The translations under genes and the position numbers were made by a program. Positions 34,051 to 42,704 of a DNA stretch of 64,000 nucleotides are shown piece after piece (position 1 is the first letter of the stretch; every line of letters starts with the position of its first letter). This DNA comes from Armatimonadota bacterium (GTDB lineage Bacteria > Armatimonadota > Fimbriimonadia > Fimbriimonadales > Fimbriimonadaceae): positions 648,644 through 712,643 of the forward strand of contig JAFDWQ010000001.1 in NCBI GenBank assembly GCA_018268395.1. Reading direction: 5' to 3'. The notes under the pieces were generated by a model, which did not search any database, was not told the origin of the DNA, and was given only the letters and a program-made list of their open reading frames with translations.

Positions 34051-34488
34051 TCACCTTGGGAGCGCGGGATACATGTCCCGGCTCATCGCCCGGACGTCCA
34101 CCAGCCATTTTCCGCCGACCTTGAACATCGACAGAGAGAAATTCTCCTCATAGGAGGACTCTGCCGAAACGTCTTTCGTGACCGCGATCCGGACCAGGGA
34201 CCGGTCGGGAGCCGGGCGGGTGTCACCGACGATCCGCCAAGCGAAGACGTAGTGCTTTCCGAGCTTGACCGTCTTGCTCCACTCGGCTTCGGTCTGCGAC
34301 CGGTCTTGTTCCGGCGAATAGTAACTCAGGTCGGCCAGCGTCTTGACGTCGCCTTGGCCGAGCGCTTTCATGAACTTGCCTGCCACCGAGTTCGGCGAGT
34401 CCCCTGAGAACGCGAGCAGCCCCAGGATCGCAACGGCGATCGCCGAAAGGACGACGATCATCCAGTTCACCCGACCCGAGGCCCGCAT
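34051..34488 (-). CDS. Membrane-anchored NTF2-like protein B
   Basis: A 145-residue protein with one N-terminal membrane segment (WMIVVLSAIAVAILGLLAF) and an outside domain starting NSVAGKFMKALGQGDVKTLAD, similar to NTF2/SnoaL-like or DUF4878-type folds. It is a paralogue of the next gene upstream, sharing size and domain order. ATG 34488 lies 7 nt after a TAAAAT box, so a longer frame running into the neighbour is rejected. The function is unknown. Confidence 0.7.
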   Translation of the reverse strand: MRASGRVNWMIVVLSAIAVAILGLLAFSGDSPNSVAGKFMKALGQGDVKTLADLSYYSPEQDRSQTEAEWSKTVKLGKHYVFAWRIVGDTRPAPDRSLVRIAVTKDVSAESSYEENFSLSMFKVGGKWLVDVRAMSRDMYPALPR

Positions 34489-34495
34489 CGCGGTG

Positions 34496-34501
34496 ATTTT
34501 A
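34496..34501 (-). promoter_or_regulatory. -10 TAAAAT, leaderless type
   Basis: TAAAAT on the minus strand ending 7 nt before ATG 34488. It sits only 7 nt after the stop of the upstream paralogue, so that gene's downstream neighbour has its own promoter. Confidence 0.55.
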
Positions 34502-34508
34502 GCCCGAA

Positions 34509-34922
34509 CTAGATGCCTGCCGTGCGGGATCGGATCTTGGTCGCCCCAGGGTCGATCAACCAGACCCCGGAGTCCTTGTGGAGCGAGAAGCTCACCGTGG
34601 TATAGCCTCGGCGCCTCGATGCGTACTTGACCCAGACTTCGGCTTCGATCGCCCTCTTGCCGACCCGGCTGATCGAAACGCTTGAACCGGCATCGATGAG
34701 ACCGGAGACGAAAGCCGACATCTGGCGGGCCTCTTCTGTCGCGTAGTGGGAGCCGAGCGTCGACCGGAGCAGCCGGTCGTCCTTCGTGACCAGGGCCTCG
34801 TGGAACCTTGTGACCGTGCTGACCGGCCCCTTGTTGCGGGACAGATAGAACACGCTGAGCGTCAGGACCGACAAAACGAACGCGGCCAGGACGGACGATG
34901 CTTGGCGCGACGTCAAGTTCAC
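34509..34922 (-). CDS. Membrane-anchored NTF2-like protein A
   Basis: A 137-residue protein with one membrane segment (SSVLAAFVLSVLTLSVFYL) then VSTVTRFHEALVTKDDRLLR, a helix-plus-beta domain resembling NTF2-like folds and ending SGVWLIDPGATKIR. Similar size and layout to protein B beside it, which suggests an old tandem duplication. Start GTG 34922, 6 nt after an extended -10 box. No function can be assigned. Confidence 0.7.
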   Translation of the reverse strand: MNLTSRQASSVLAAFVLSVLTLSVFYLSRNKGPVSTVTRFHEALVTKDDRLLRSTLGSHYATEEARQMSAFVSGLIDAGSSVSISRVGKRAIEAEVWVKYASRRRGYTTVSFSLHKDSGVWLIDPGATKIRSRTAGI

Positions 34923-34928
34923 AGGTAG

Positions 34929-34937
34929 ATTCTACCA
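34929..34937 (-). promoter_or_regulatory. Extended -10 TGGTAGAAT, leaderless type
   Basis: TGG followed by TAGAAT (34929-34934) on the minus strand, ending 6 nt before GTG 34922. Confidence 0.6.
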
Positions 34938-35003
34938 ACGCGCTGTGAACCCCTGGTTCCACGGCACGTCTGAACCGACAGTAAGTGCAAGGGTAGGCGC
35001 AAC

Positions 35004-36227
35004 ATGAGTGATTCGTTCAGCCGAAGAGACCTGTTAGGACGGAGCGGCGTGATCGCCGTCGGGCTTATGGCCCCGCCATGGCTCTCGGCGATCGCGAAGG
35101 CCGACGTCGTCCGAACGTCCCGTGGAGGCAAGGTCGACCCGGACAACGTCCTCGTCGTCTGCCAACTCTCGGGCGGGAACGACGGGCTCAACACGATCGT
35201 GCCCTATGCCGATGCGAGATACCGGGAACTCCGTCCGACCTTGGCGTTGCCGGAAGACCAGATCGTCAAGCTGAACGACGAGTTCGGCCTTCACCCGTCC
35301 CTCGCCGCGCTCGGACAGTTGTTCAAGCAAGGCAAGGTCGCCGTCGTCAATAGCGTGGGCTACCCGAACCCGAACCGCTCGCATTTCAAGAGCATGGATA
35401 TCTGGCAGTCGGCGGATCCGGGCGGAAAGCTCAAGTACGGGTGGATCGGCCGTGCGTTCGACGTCCGCACGGCCTCGGGGGCCCAGTCGCCTGTCGCCGG
35501 CATCGGGCTCTCTGTCGAAAAACCGCTGGCCCTTCAGGCGGACCACGCCAGCATCCCATGCTTCGCCAGTCTCGGCGACATCCAAGCGATGGTCGGAGAC
35601 CCGGACACCGAGCGCATGCTCCGTGCGATCCAAGGAAACGACGCTCAAGGGACGACCAAGGTCATCCAGCAAGCCAACCGGAGCGCACTTGACGCGATGT
35701 CCGAACTGAAGAGCAAGCTCGCGAACTTCACGCCGAAACAGAGCTACGGGAACGACGCCTTCGGCCAAGGGTTCAAACAGATCGCCCAGATCGTCGCAGC
35801 GTCCCCAGCGACGAGGGTCGTGTACTTCAGTGCCGGAGGGTTCGACACCCACAGCCGCCAAGCGGAGACGCACGCCCGTCTCCTCAAAGGTTTCAGCGAC
35901 GCCGTCGGTGCCTTCCAACAAGAGATCGAAGCGATCGGAAAGGCGGACAAGGTCATGGTGCTCGTCTTCAGCGAGTTCGGGCGTCGGTCGTACGAGAACG
36001 GCTCTTCGGGGACCGACCACGGCAAGGCCGCACCGATGCTGTTGATCGGTAAGAACGTGAAGGGCGGGTTCCACGGCCACAAGCCGGATCTGCAGAACCT
36101 CGACGATGGCGACGTCCGGTTCCAGACGGACTTCCGCGAAGTCTATGCGACGGCGCTCGACAATTGGATGGGCGTCGACAGCGGGTCCGTCCTCGGCGAG
36201 AAGTTTTCCCACATCGCCGCGATTTGA
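35004..36227 (+). CDS. DUF1501 family protein, Tat substrate
   Basis: A 407-residue DUF1501 protein (sulfatase/phosphatase-like fold). The N-terminus SRRDLLGRSGVIAVGLMAPP is a twin-arginine signal. Family motifs: VCQLSGGNDGLNTIVPYAD, GLHPSLAAL, VNSVGYPNPNRSHFKSMDIW, FDTHSRQ, FSEFGRRSYENGSSGTDHG. The role is unknown, and it is normally encoded with DUF1800, whose copy here is 24 kb away. The upstream region has no clear Shine-Dalgarno and no TANNNT at leaderless distance. Confidence 0.92.
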   Translation: MSDSFSRRDLLGRSGVIAVGLMAPPWLSAIAKADVVRTSRGGKVDPDNVLVVCQLSGGNDGLNTIVPYADARYRELRPTLALPEDQIVKLNDEFGLHPSLAALGQLFKQGKVAVVNSVGYPNPNRSHFKSMDIWQSADPGGKLKYGWIGRAFDVRTASGAQSPVAGIGLSVEKPLALQADHASIPCFASLGDIQAMVGDPDTERMLRAIQGNDAQGTTKVIQQANRSALDAMSELKSKLANFTPKQSYGNDAFGQGFKQIAQIVAASPATRVVYFSAGGFDTHSRQAETHARLLKGFSDAVGAFQQEIEAIGKADKVMVLVFSEFGRRSYENGSSGTDHGKAAPMLLIGKNVKGGFHGHKPDLQNLDDGDVRFQTDFREVYATALDNWMGVDSGSVLGEKFSHIAAI

Positions 36228-36251
36228 CCGGTCTTCTCAGTCCGGCCCGAC

Positions 36252-36286
36252 GCACGCTCGGGTAACGTTCGCAGACTCGAGCGTGC
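36252..36286 (+). terminator. Hairpin after DUF1501 gene
   Basis: GCACGCTCG (36252-36260) and CGAGCGTGC (36278-36286) with a 17-nt loop, followed by CTATTCTT. A small second stem CTTAGA-AAC-TCTAAG follows. Probably the DUF1501 terminator, although the tail also contains a TATTCT hexamer that could start the next gene. Confidence 0.5.
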
Positions 36287-36336
36287 CTATTCTTAGAAAC
36301 TCTAAGGCTTGCACGCCAGGTACACCTGGTACGACC

Positions 36337-37872
36337 ATGCGAACGCCCGCCCTCGTCGCCGCCCTCTTCGCCCTACCCTTCGCTTTTGCCGACGGTGAGT
36401 TCACGTCGAGCAAGGTCAAACTGCTGGCCCACTTCGACCTGACCCAACTGCAGGCCCGGTCCGGCAACACGTGCTGGGGCTACGTCAGTCCGAGCGGACG
36501 CGAATATGCCCTCATGGGTTGCAGCAACAAGACGGCGGTCATCGAGGTCACCGACCCGACCAAGGCCAAGCTGATCGGCAGCGTCCCCCACAAAGACGGC
36601 CTTTGGTCCGACATCAAGGTCTACAGGTCGGCCATGTACGTGTCGACGGAGGAAAGCGGCAGCGGGCTCCAAGTCATCGACCTGAGCAAGGTGGACGAGG
36701 GCAAGGTGACCTTGGTCAAGACGATCACCTCACCGGGCCGTTCCCACACGATCGCGGTCGACGCCGACGGCGGCTACCTGTACACGTGCGGCTCGCGTGA
36801 ATCGAGCGGGACGACGACGTGCTTCGACCTCAAGGATCCGCTTGATCCGAAGCAGGTCGGCGCCCAGACCATCACGCCTGTGTACCAGCACGAGGCCCAG
36901 GTCGTGACCTACAAGACGGGCAAGTACAAAGGACGGACGATCTTCTTCGGCGGTGGCGAAGGCCGGGGCCTCGAGATTTGGGACGTTACCGACAAGGACA
37001 AACCGTCCCTCGTGCGCCGCGTCGCCTATCCGTTCGTAGGATATTGCCACCAAGGTTGGCTCAGTGCCGACAAGAAGTACTTCTACGTCAACGACGAGTT
37101 CGACGAGAGCACGAACGGGATCGCGACGAGGACCCTCGTGTTCGACGTGAGCGACATCGACAAAGCCGACCTCGTCTCCACGTACTCGACCGGAAAGCCG
37201 TCGATCGACCACAACCTTTACACGCGGAACGACTTCATCTTCCACGCCAACTACACGACCGGGCTCTGGATCTTTGACGGTAGCGAAAGCCCCCTCACGC
37301 CGAAGCTCTGCGGCTTTTTCGACACCCACCCCGAAAACGACAATGCACAGTTCGAAGGGGCTTGGAGCAACTACCCTCTGTTGCCGAGCGGCACGGTCCT
37401 GATCAGCGACATCAACCGAGGCTTGTTCATCGTCGACGCCTCGGAAGCGACCAAGGTCGCAGTCAAGGTCCTGGACGTCAAGGCCCAGGGGGCGACCGGA
37501 GCGGTCGCGGGCGACGCCCTCTCCGAAGCCGACGGATCGGGGCAAGAGGTCTCGGGTAAGGGCGAGGCCACGCTGACGTTCGAAGGCAAGTGTCGCTGGC
37601 AGGTTCCGAGCAAACTGTCCTTCGCCGTCCACTCGGCCTCCAAAGGACGGCTCGACCAAACGATCGAACTGTACGACTGGTCGTCCGGCAAGTGGGAACA
37701 GGCCGCGACCGGTTCGACCGCCGAAGGAGCCGCGGACTTGACGGCGACGGGCAAGTCCGCCGGGCGGTTCGTCGAGGCGGGGACAAAGGCCGTCCGAGCC
37801 CGCTTGAAGGTCAAAGGTGCCGGCGCATGGACGATGAAGCTGGACCAAGCCGGTTGGACGGCCAATCCCTGA
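36337..37872 (+). CDS. Choice-of-anchor B family protein (LVIVD-type repeats)
   Basis: A 511-residue secreted protein, signal MRTPALVAALFALPFAFADG. Residues of about 20-370 form a beta-propeller-like series of choice-of-anchor-B/LVIVD repeats: CWGYVSPSGREYALMGCSNK, VIEVTDPTKAKLIGSVP, SHTIAVDADGGYLYTCGS, HQGWLSADKKYFYVNDE and DISDINRG-like ISDINRGLFIVDAS. The C-terminal 130 residues form a separate beta domain (GEATLTFEGKCRWQVPSKL) of unknown type. Probably surface-exposed. ATG 36337 is chosen by the signal peptide. Confidence 0.88.
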   Translation: MRTPALVAALFALPFAFADGEFTSSKVKLLAHFDLTQLQARSGNTCWGYVSPSGREYALMGCSNKTAVIEVTDPTKAKLIGSVPHKDGLWSDIKVYRSAMYVSTEESGSGLQVIDLSKVDEGKVTLVKTITSPGRSHTIAVDADGGYLYTCGSRESSGTTTCFDLKDPLDPKQVGAQTITPVYQHEAQVVTYKTGKYKGRTIFFGGGEGRGLEIWDVTDKDKPSLVRRVAYPFVGYCHQGWLSADKKYFYVNDEFDESTNGIATRTLVFDVSDIDKADLVSTYSTGKPSIDHNLYTRNDFIFHANYTTGLWIFDGSESPLTPKLCGFFDTHPENDNAQFEGAWSNYPLLPSGTVLISDINRGLFIVDASEATKVAVKVLDVKAQGATGAVAGDALSEADGSGQEVSGKGEATLTFEGKCRWQVPSKLSFAVHSASKGRLDQTIELYDWSSGKWEQAATGSTAEGAADLTATGKSAGRFVEAGTKAVRARLKVKGAGAWTMKLDQAGWTANP

Positions 37873-37970
37873 CCACACCTTCAGGGCTCCGGTCGAGTCA
37901 GGACGGACGGGCCGTTCGCGTCCGTCCGCCCCGACGCTGGCGAAGCAAAGGGGTATTCTGATCCTCGCGT

Positions 37971-38047
37971 CGGGGCATGGCGCAGTTTGGTAGCGCGCTT
38001 CTCTGGGGGGGAAGAGGCCGTGGGTTCGAATCCCGCTGCCCCGACCA
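37971..38047 (+). tRNA. tRNA-Pro (GGG)
   Basis: Acceptor CGGGGCA with TGCCCCG, D stem GCGC/GCGC, anticodon stem CTTCT/GGAAG with loop CUGGGGG (anticodon GGG, codons CCC/CCU), discriminator A and encoded CCA (38045-38047). A TATTCT -10 box lies at 37954-37959. A T-rich stretch (TTTTCGTTTTT) right after the CCA can act as terminator and overlaps the end of the convergent ParA-like gene. Confidence 0.97.
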
Positions 38048-38056
38048 TTTTCGTTT

Positions 38057-38764
38057 TTAGGCGGCCTTTTGTGGGGCTTGCCCTGATCGGATCAACGTCA
38101 GTTCCGCCCGCTCGACGGGTTTAGGCTCCCAAACGGCGAGCTTTTCGGCTAGGGCTTTCAAGGACTTCGGCACCGCTTCCGTAGAAGCCAAGGAACGTGC
38201 GAGCGACCGGCGGTGGAGCCGCGGGTGTTCGCCGACCGTCAGACTCCACTCCAAACCCGTGCTCAAGAAGCGTCCCAACGCCGCGTCGAACCGAGACGCT
38301 ACGTGGGCGCCCAACCGGTCTCCGTCGCAACGGTTCACGACAAGGGCGAGCGGGATTCCCGACCGGACGTTGACGGCTTCGCGCGCCGCCCGAAGGGCCC
38401 CCAAGAGAGCGACCGGCTCCGGCACCGTGACCAAGACCACCTTGTCGGCCATCGACAAGGCACGCCGGGTCTCCGAGCAGAGGCCCGGTGCGCAATCGAT
38501 CAGTCGAAACCCTTCGGTAAGAGCGGGCCATTCGGATCCGTGGTCCGCAGGTGGAACCGTCCACAAGTCCAGGCCTTCCGCCACCGACACCATCGATCCG
38601 GACGGCCCTTCGACGCCGAAGGCCAGAGCCAAGGCCGGAGCAAAGGGATCGGCGTCGACGACGGTCACCTTTTGCCCCGAGGAGGCCAAAGATTTTCCCG
38701 CTAGAGCGCACAACAAGCTCTTCCCTGTGCCGCCTTTGCAGTTCGCGAAGACGACGGTCTTCAT
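38057..38764 (-). CDS. ParA/MinD-type ATPase
   Basis: A 235-residue P-loop ATPase of the SIMIBI class. The deviant Walker A is ANCKGGTGKSLLCALAGKSL (Lys10 and Lys15), followed by VTVVDADPFAPAL and FRLIDCAPGLCSE, and VVNRCDGDRLG is the switch/base region. Its short length and lack of an N-terminal DNA-binding domain fit proteins that position cell-surface or polar complexes (MinD, FlhG, MipZ or ParC types) more than plasmid ParA. No parB follows. It overlaps the upstream adaptor gene by 4 nt (ATGA), so the two products are very likely partners. Confidence 0.88.
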   Translation of the reverse strand: MKTVVFANCKGGTGKSLLCALAGKSLASSGQKVTVVDADPFAPALALAFGVEGPSGSMVSVAEGLDLWTVPPADHGSEWPALTEGFRLIDCAPGLCSETRRALSMADKVVLVTVPEPVALLGALRAAREAVNVRSGIPLALVVNRCDGDRLGAHVASRFDAALGRFLSTGLEWSLTVGEHPRLHRRSLARSLASTEAVPKSLKALAEKLAVWEPKPVERAELTLIRSGQAPQKAA

Positions 38765-40131
38765 GCCGACCTCCTCAGGACCCGGTCAAGAAGCGATTTG
38801 GCACGAGGCGCTTCACCGTCGCGACCGGACGCCGCCCTCGCGACGTCCGAGTCCAGTTCTCCGTACCGTGCCCTGAGTTCGTGGACGACTTGGGACACAG
38901 GCGCGGTCCTGACCTCGATCTCCAGCCCTGTATGCAGGGCGATCGCATCGATGCCTGATTGGTCGACAGGCTCCGCACAAAGGCAGTACAGCTTCCCGCC
39001 AGAGCAGCATACGGGGAGGGCCAGCGCCGCGACGGCGAGTCCGGCCGGCACTTTTCGGACAGTCTCGGGATCGATCGCGTCCCAATCGGGTTCGGTCAAG
39101 GGTCCGGACGGCCCCGTGTCCGACTCAATGCCGACGTCGCCCATCGTATCTTCGAGCACCACGTCATCGAATTCGGCCGACGGCTCCGGAGCATCCGGAA
39201 CGGTTTGTCCGACCGATTCAAGCGAAAGGTCGGGGCCACCGTCTTCAGAGAGGCCGAGCATAGCTTGGATCTCGGCGGCGGAAAGGACTTCGTCCGACGA
39301 TTCGACAGCGCCGATCGATGCCTTCGGTGGGTCCGGTACGACAGGTTCCGGCTCTGGCACCGGATTCCCGAGTCCGGCCGTCGCCGCGAACAAAGCCTCG
39401 ATCTCGTCTTCTGAGAGGGCGACGTCCTCGTCGGCGCTTGAACGAGGAGCGTCCGCTTTTGCTTCGGCTGCCGGACCGCCTGCCACCGAACTTCCGGCGA
39501 GCGGCTCTTCGGGTCGGGGCTCATCGGCGTTCAACAGCGACTCGAACCCGTCCTCGGGTCGGGACTCATTGTCCGAGGATTCAAGGAAAGCGGTTTGGTC
39601 GTCGTGTTGCTCGAAAGCCCGGATCAGGTCGTCAAGCTCGCCAGACTCGAAGTTTCCGAATTCCTCGAGTTCAGCTTCGTCCGTCTGTCCGACATCGCCG
39701 TCATCGCCGGACTCGTCGGATTCGACTTCGGTCAAATCGGGGTTTGCGATCGCGAACTCCATTTCGGCTAAGAAGGCCGACTCGTCCTCGTTGCTTTGAC
39801 CGCCGATCTGTTCGACCATGTCGGCCAAGACCGCTTCCGCCGCTTCCTCCACGTGCTCGGTCGGCACCTCGTCCAAAGCATCAAGAGGGCCGGTGTCCGT
39901 TTCGATCGCGGGTCCCTCGTTCGAAGGGTCGATGGCGGTCGAACGTGTGACCGGTCCGCACCTATCAGAGGATTCCCGGATCAGGGCGACTTCGGCCCGA
40001 AGCGAAGCCAATTCGCCGACGAGCCTCTCGACGAGCGATTCGAGTTCGCCGCCGGACTTCCCCTTCGATGCCGCCGCACGGCGCGGCCCATCAGGTCTTT
40101 CCGCCTTTTTCGCCTTCGCCGCTCCCGGCAT
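38761..40131 (-). CDS. Acidic adaptor with two FliM-like motifs and a T2SSE_N/MshEN-like domain
   Basis: A 456-residue protein of undescribed architecture. A basic N-terminus leads into a coiled coil (about 28-52, ELESLVERLVGELASLRAEV), then some 290 acidic, probably disordered residues. Within these are LSEDEIEALF (239-248) and LSAAEIQAML (283-292), which look like the LSQDEIDALL peptide by which FliM/FliN bind phospho-CheY. The C-terminal part (about 352-424: WDAIDPETVRKVPAGLAVAA, then LYCLCAEPVDQSGIDAI and LHTGLEIEVRTAPVSQV) matches the second half of the PilB/GspE N-terminal domain. Coupled by ATGA to the ParA-like ATPase. Confidence 0.75.
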   Translation of the reverse strand: MPGAAKAKKAERPDGPRRAAASKGKSGGELESLVERLVGELASLRAEVALIRESSDRCGPVTRSTAIDPSNEGPAIETDTGPLDALDEVPTEHVEEAAEAVLADMVEQIGGQSNEDESAFLAEMEFAIANPDLTEVESDESGDDGDVGQTDEAELEEFGNFESGELDDLIRAFEQHDDQTAFLESSDNESRPEDGFESLLNADEPRPEEPLAGSSVAGGPAAEAKADAPRSSADEDVALSEDEIEALFAATAGLGNPVPEPEPVVPDPPKASIGAVESSDEVLSAAEIQAMLGLSEDGGPDLSLESVGQTVPDAPEPSAEFDDVVLEDTMGDVGIESDTGPSGPLTEPDWDAIDPETVRKVPAGLAVAALALPVCCSGGKLYCLCAEPVDQSGIDAIALHTGLEIEVRTAPVSQVVHELRARYGELDSDVARAASGRDGEAPRAKSLLDRVLRRSA

Positions 40132-40169
40132 GATCCTAGGAAGATTGTCGGTCTCTCAAGCCGTGTTTT

Positions 40170-40694
40170 TCAGTCCGTGACCAGGACGAAGACTTCTCGT
40201 GGACCATGGACCCCTCGGACGAGGACACCCTCGATATCGGCCGTCCGAGAGGGGCCCGTCACCAGGACCGACGTTTGGTGGCCCGTCCTTTCAATGGCTT
40301 CGTCGAGGGTTCCGACGATCGCGGCCCTCGGTACGGTGGCGACGTGCACAGGCGGAGCGAGGCTGCCTAGACGCCGTCCTCCGGTCACCAAGAGGCTCCC
40401 GGACTCGGCGACGGCGACCAAGGCCGCCGTGATTCCTAAGTCGGCTTCCCATGGTCCGGCGGGCTCGAACGGGCCCGCTTCAGCGGGCACGTCCACACCA
40501 GGATCGACGCTCCACCTCCGGCCTGGGAACGCTGCGAGACCGGCCCGATCGATAGACCGTCCGCCAAGTTCCTCAAATCGCTCCCAGAACAAACCCCAAA
40601 GTTCGCCCGCGATCGACGGTGCCCGCCACGATTCGGGCAAAGGCGTATTAAGAGGACCGGGCAGCCTTCCGAGAATGGCGTCACGATCGCCCAC
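40170..40694 (-). CDS. lutC: LutC-type LUD domain protein
   Basis: A 174-residue LUD-domain subunit of the LutABC L-lactate oxidising complex. The core ADLGITAALVAVAESGSLLV and HVATVPRAAIVGTLDEAIER are family-typical, as is the end TSVLVTGPSRTADIEGVLVR. It is shorter than usual LutC, mainly at the N-terminus. It overlaps lutB by 14 nt and is the last gene of the rhamnose operon. Confidence 0.9.
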   Translation of the reverse strand: MGDRDAILGRLPGPLNTPLPESWRAPSIAGELWGLFWERFEELGGRSIDRAGLAAFPGRRWSVDPGVDVPAEAGPFEPAGPWEADLGITAALVAVAESGSLLVTGGRRLGSLAPPVHVATVPRAAIVGTLDEAIERTGHQTSVLVTGPSRTADIEGVLVRGVHGPREVFVLVTD

Positions 40695-42024
40695 GCCACC
40701 ACCCCCTGAACGTCCGTCCGACCCGCTTCAACCGCTCTCGGTGCACGTTCCAGCCGTTCGGGAAACGCGTGGCCAGCGGCAACAAGGTCAGCGAGCCTCT
40801 CCAGGCCGCGTCACGTTCCGCGGTCCAAGCGAAGGCCCGCCAAGGGACGGGGTCGCCTTGGCCGGCCCGGCGCGCTTCCTCCCGAAGCTGGAGCAACATC
40901 CGAGGAATCGGGATCGCCACGGGGCAGACCTCCTCACAGGCCCCGCACAGTGTCGAAGCCTTAGCCAAGGCCCCGAGGGCCTCGACACCCTCCAAAGCAG
41001 GCGCCAAGACCGCTCCGACAGGGCCGGAATACACATGGCCATAGGCGTGCCCCGATCCTTGGCGGTAGACGGGACAGGTATTCAGGCAGGCTCCGCACCG
41101 GATGCACTTCAAGATGTCGCGGTACGGGCCGGACGCGATCCGGCTCCGGCCGTTGTCGAGCAGGACGAGGTGCACGGACTCCGGCCCGTCCAAATCCTCC
41201 GATGCCCGTGGGCCTGAGATCAAGTGCGTGTAGACGGTCAACCGTTGACCCGTGGCAGAACCGGCCAGGAGCCGCAAGAACAGGGGCAGATCGGCGTCTC
41301 TTGGAAGGAGCTTCTCGATGCCCATTACGGCGATGTGCCTCTTCGGGGCGGTCGTACTGAGCCGGTTGTTCCCTTCGTTTTCGACCAGCACGATCCTTCC
41401 GGATTCGGCGATCGCGAAGTTCACGCCGCTGATGCCGACGTCAGCGCGTCGAAACTTGCCACGGAGGTGGTCTCGGGCCTGCATCGCGAGCCCTTCGGGC
41501 GACTCCGTGTAGTCCCCCAGCCCGTGTTCGACGAACGACCGGGCGACTTGACGACGGTCCTTGTGGATGATGGGAGTCACGATGTGGCTCGGAGTGTCCC
41601 CATCGATCTGGACAACGAACTCTCCGAGGTCGGTTTCGACCACCTCGAATCCCGCGCCCTCGAGCGCGGCGTTCAAGTGAATCTCCTCGGTCGCCATCGA
41701 TTTGGCCTTGACGACGAGCCGCCCAGGAGCCTTCCGACAAAGGTCGAGAACGGTCTGGCGCGCTGACTCCGCGTCGGCGGCCCAATGAACTGTGATTCCG
41801 TTCGCGGTGCACGTTTCCTCCAGTTGGAGCAGCAGCTCCTTCCAATGGTCGAGAACGTACGCCTTGACTTCGGAAGCGTGCTTTCGGGCCGCTTCGGGAT
41901 CGTCAAAGGCCGCCGAAAGCGCTTTGACCCGGGCGTCGGTCTTGGACACGGACGCCGAGCGGACGCTCTGCACTGTGCCTTCGTCCAAACGCTGGACGAA
42001 CTCGTCGAAGCCCTTCAGAGACAC
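40681..42024 (-). CDS. lutB: LutB-type iron-sulfur LUD protein
   Basis: A 447-residue subunit with an N-terminal LUD domain (about 60-270: VVKAKSMATEEIHLN, DVGISGVNFAIAESGRIVLV, RLSTTAPKRHIAVMG). Two 4Fe-4S clusters follow: CIRCGACLNTCPVYRQ and CGACEEVCPVAIP. LutABC oxidises L-lactate to pyruvate without flavin lactate dehydrogenase. GTG 42024 is used. It overlaps the lutA stop by 10 nt. A longer frame upstream would overlap lutA coding much further and is rejected. Confidence 0.93.
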   Translation of the reverse strand: MSLKGFDEFVQRLDEGTVQSVRSASVSKTDARVKALSAAFDDPEAARKHASEVKAYVLDHWKELLLQLEETCTANGITVHWAADAESARQTVLDLCRKAPGRLVVKAKSMATEEIHLNAALEGAGFEVVETDLGEFVVQIDGDTPSHIVTPIIHKDRRQVARSFVEHGLGDYTESPEGLAMQARDHLRGKFRRADVGISGVNFAIAESGRIVLVENEGNNRLSTTAPKRHIAVMGIEKLLPRDADLPLFLRLLAGSATGQRLTVYTHLISGPRASEDLDGPESVHLVLLDNGRSRIASGPYRDILKCIRCGACLNTCPVYRQGSGHAYGHVYSGPVGAVLAPALEGVEALGALAKASTLCGACEEVCPVAIPIPRMLLQLREEARRAGQGDPVPWRAFAWTAERDAAWRGSLTLLPLATRFPNGWNVHRERLKRVGRTFRGWWRGRS

Positions 42025-42704
42025 GAAGCCAAGACCTCCGCAAAATGGGCGACCTCCAACTTTGGTCCCTCCCGGTCGGCGAGACCCTTCAGGTGCGCGA
42101 GGCACCCCATGTCGCCCCCGATCAGATCCGTCACGCCGGTCGCTCGGAGGCGTTCGAGTTTTTCAAGTCCGATACCACGGCTCGTCGCGCCGTGGGTGAC
42201 GCAGAACGCCCCACCGAAGCCGCAACACTGGTCCGCCTGTTCAGGCTGGACGAGTTCGAGTCCAGGGACCAGACCGAGCAGCCGCTCTTGCGACGGCCCA
42301 AGTCCCAGCATCCGCCCATGACAGGAGCGATGGAAAACGGCCTTCCGTGGCGATGGCAGGGCCGGCCACGAGGTGACCGAGAGCGGCCCCAGCAGGAACT
42401 GAGACAGTTCGTAGCACGGGGCAGGGCCGAGACCGAGCATGTCGTAGCCTTCGTGCATCATCGCCGCGCAGGACGCACTGGGCGTGACGATCGGGACATC
42501 GTATCGGAACACGGCTTTCGCCCGCAACGCGATCCGGCGGGCGCTGTCCCAGTCTCCGGCATTGAACGGTGGTTGTCCGCAACAGGTCTGCCCTTCGGCA
42601 AACTCTACTTGGGCCCCAGCCTGTTCTAAGACCTTGACCGTCGCGATTCCGACCTCGCCATAGAACGCGTCGCACAGGCACGTCAGCATCAGCTGGACGC
42701 GCAT
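42015..42704 (-). CDS. lutA: LutA-type CCG-domain oxidoreductase subunit
   Basis: A 229-residue protein with two cysteine-rich CCG domains, as in LutA/GlpC/HdrB: GQTCCGQPPFNAGDW with an upstream Cys, and DQCCGFGGAFCVTHG with HRSCHGRM. The domains carry an unusual iron-sulfur centre. It starts within the end of rhaB (16-nt overlap) and is followed by lutB and lutC, so lactate oxidation is genetically tied to rhamnose breakdown. Confidence 0.93.
   Translation of the reverse strand: MRVQLMLTCLCDAFYGEVGIATVKVLEQAGAQVEFAEGQTCCGQPPFNAGDWDSARRIALRAKAVFRYDVPIVTPSASCAAMMHEGYDMLGLGPAPCYELSQFLLGPLSVTSWPALPSPRKAVFHRSCHGRMLGLGPSQERLLGLVPGLELVQPEQADQCCGFGGAFCVTHGATSRGIGLEKLERLRATGVTDLIGGDMGCLAHLKGLADREGPKLEVAHFAEVLASCL

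Noticed and set aside
34051-34962. A single 303-aa protein covering both NTF2-like genes
   Set aside because: The upstream two thirds are out of frame with protein A and have shadow composition. Separate starts with -10 boxes explain both genes better.
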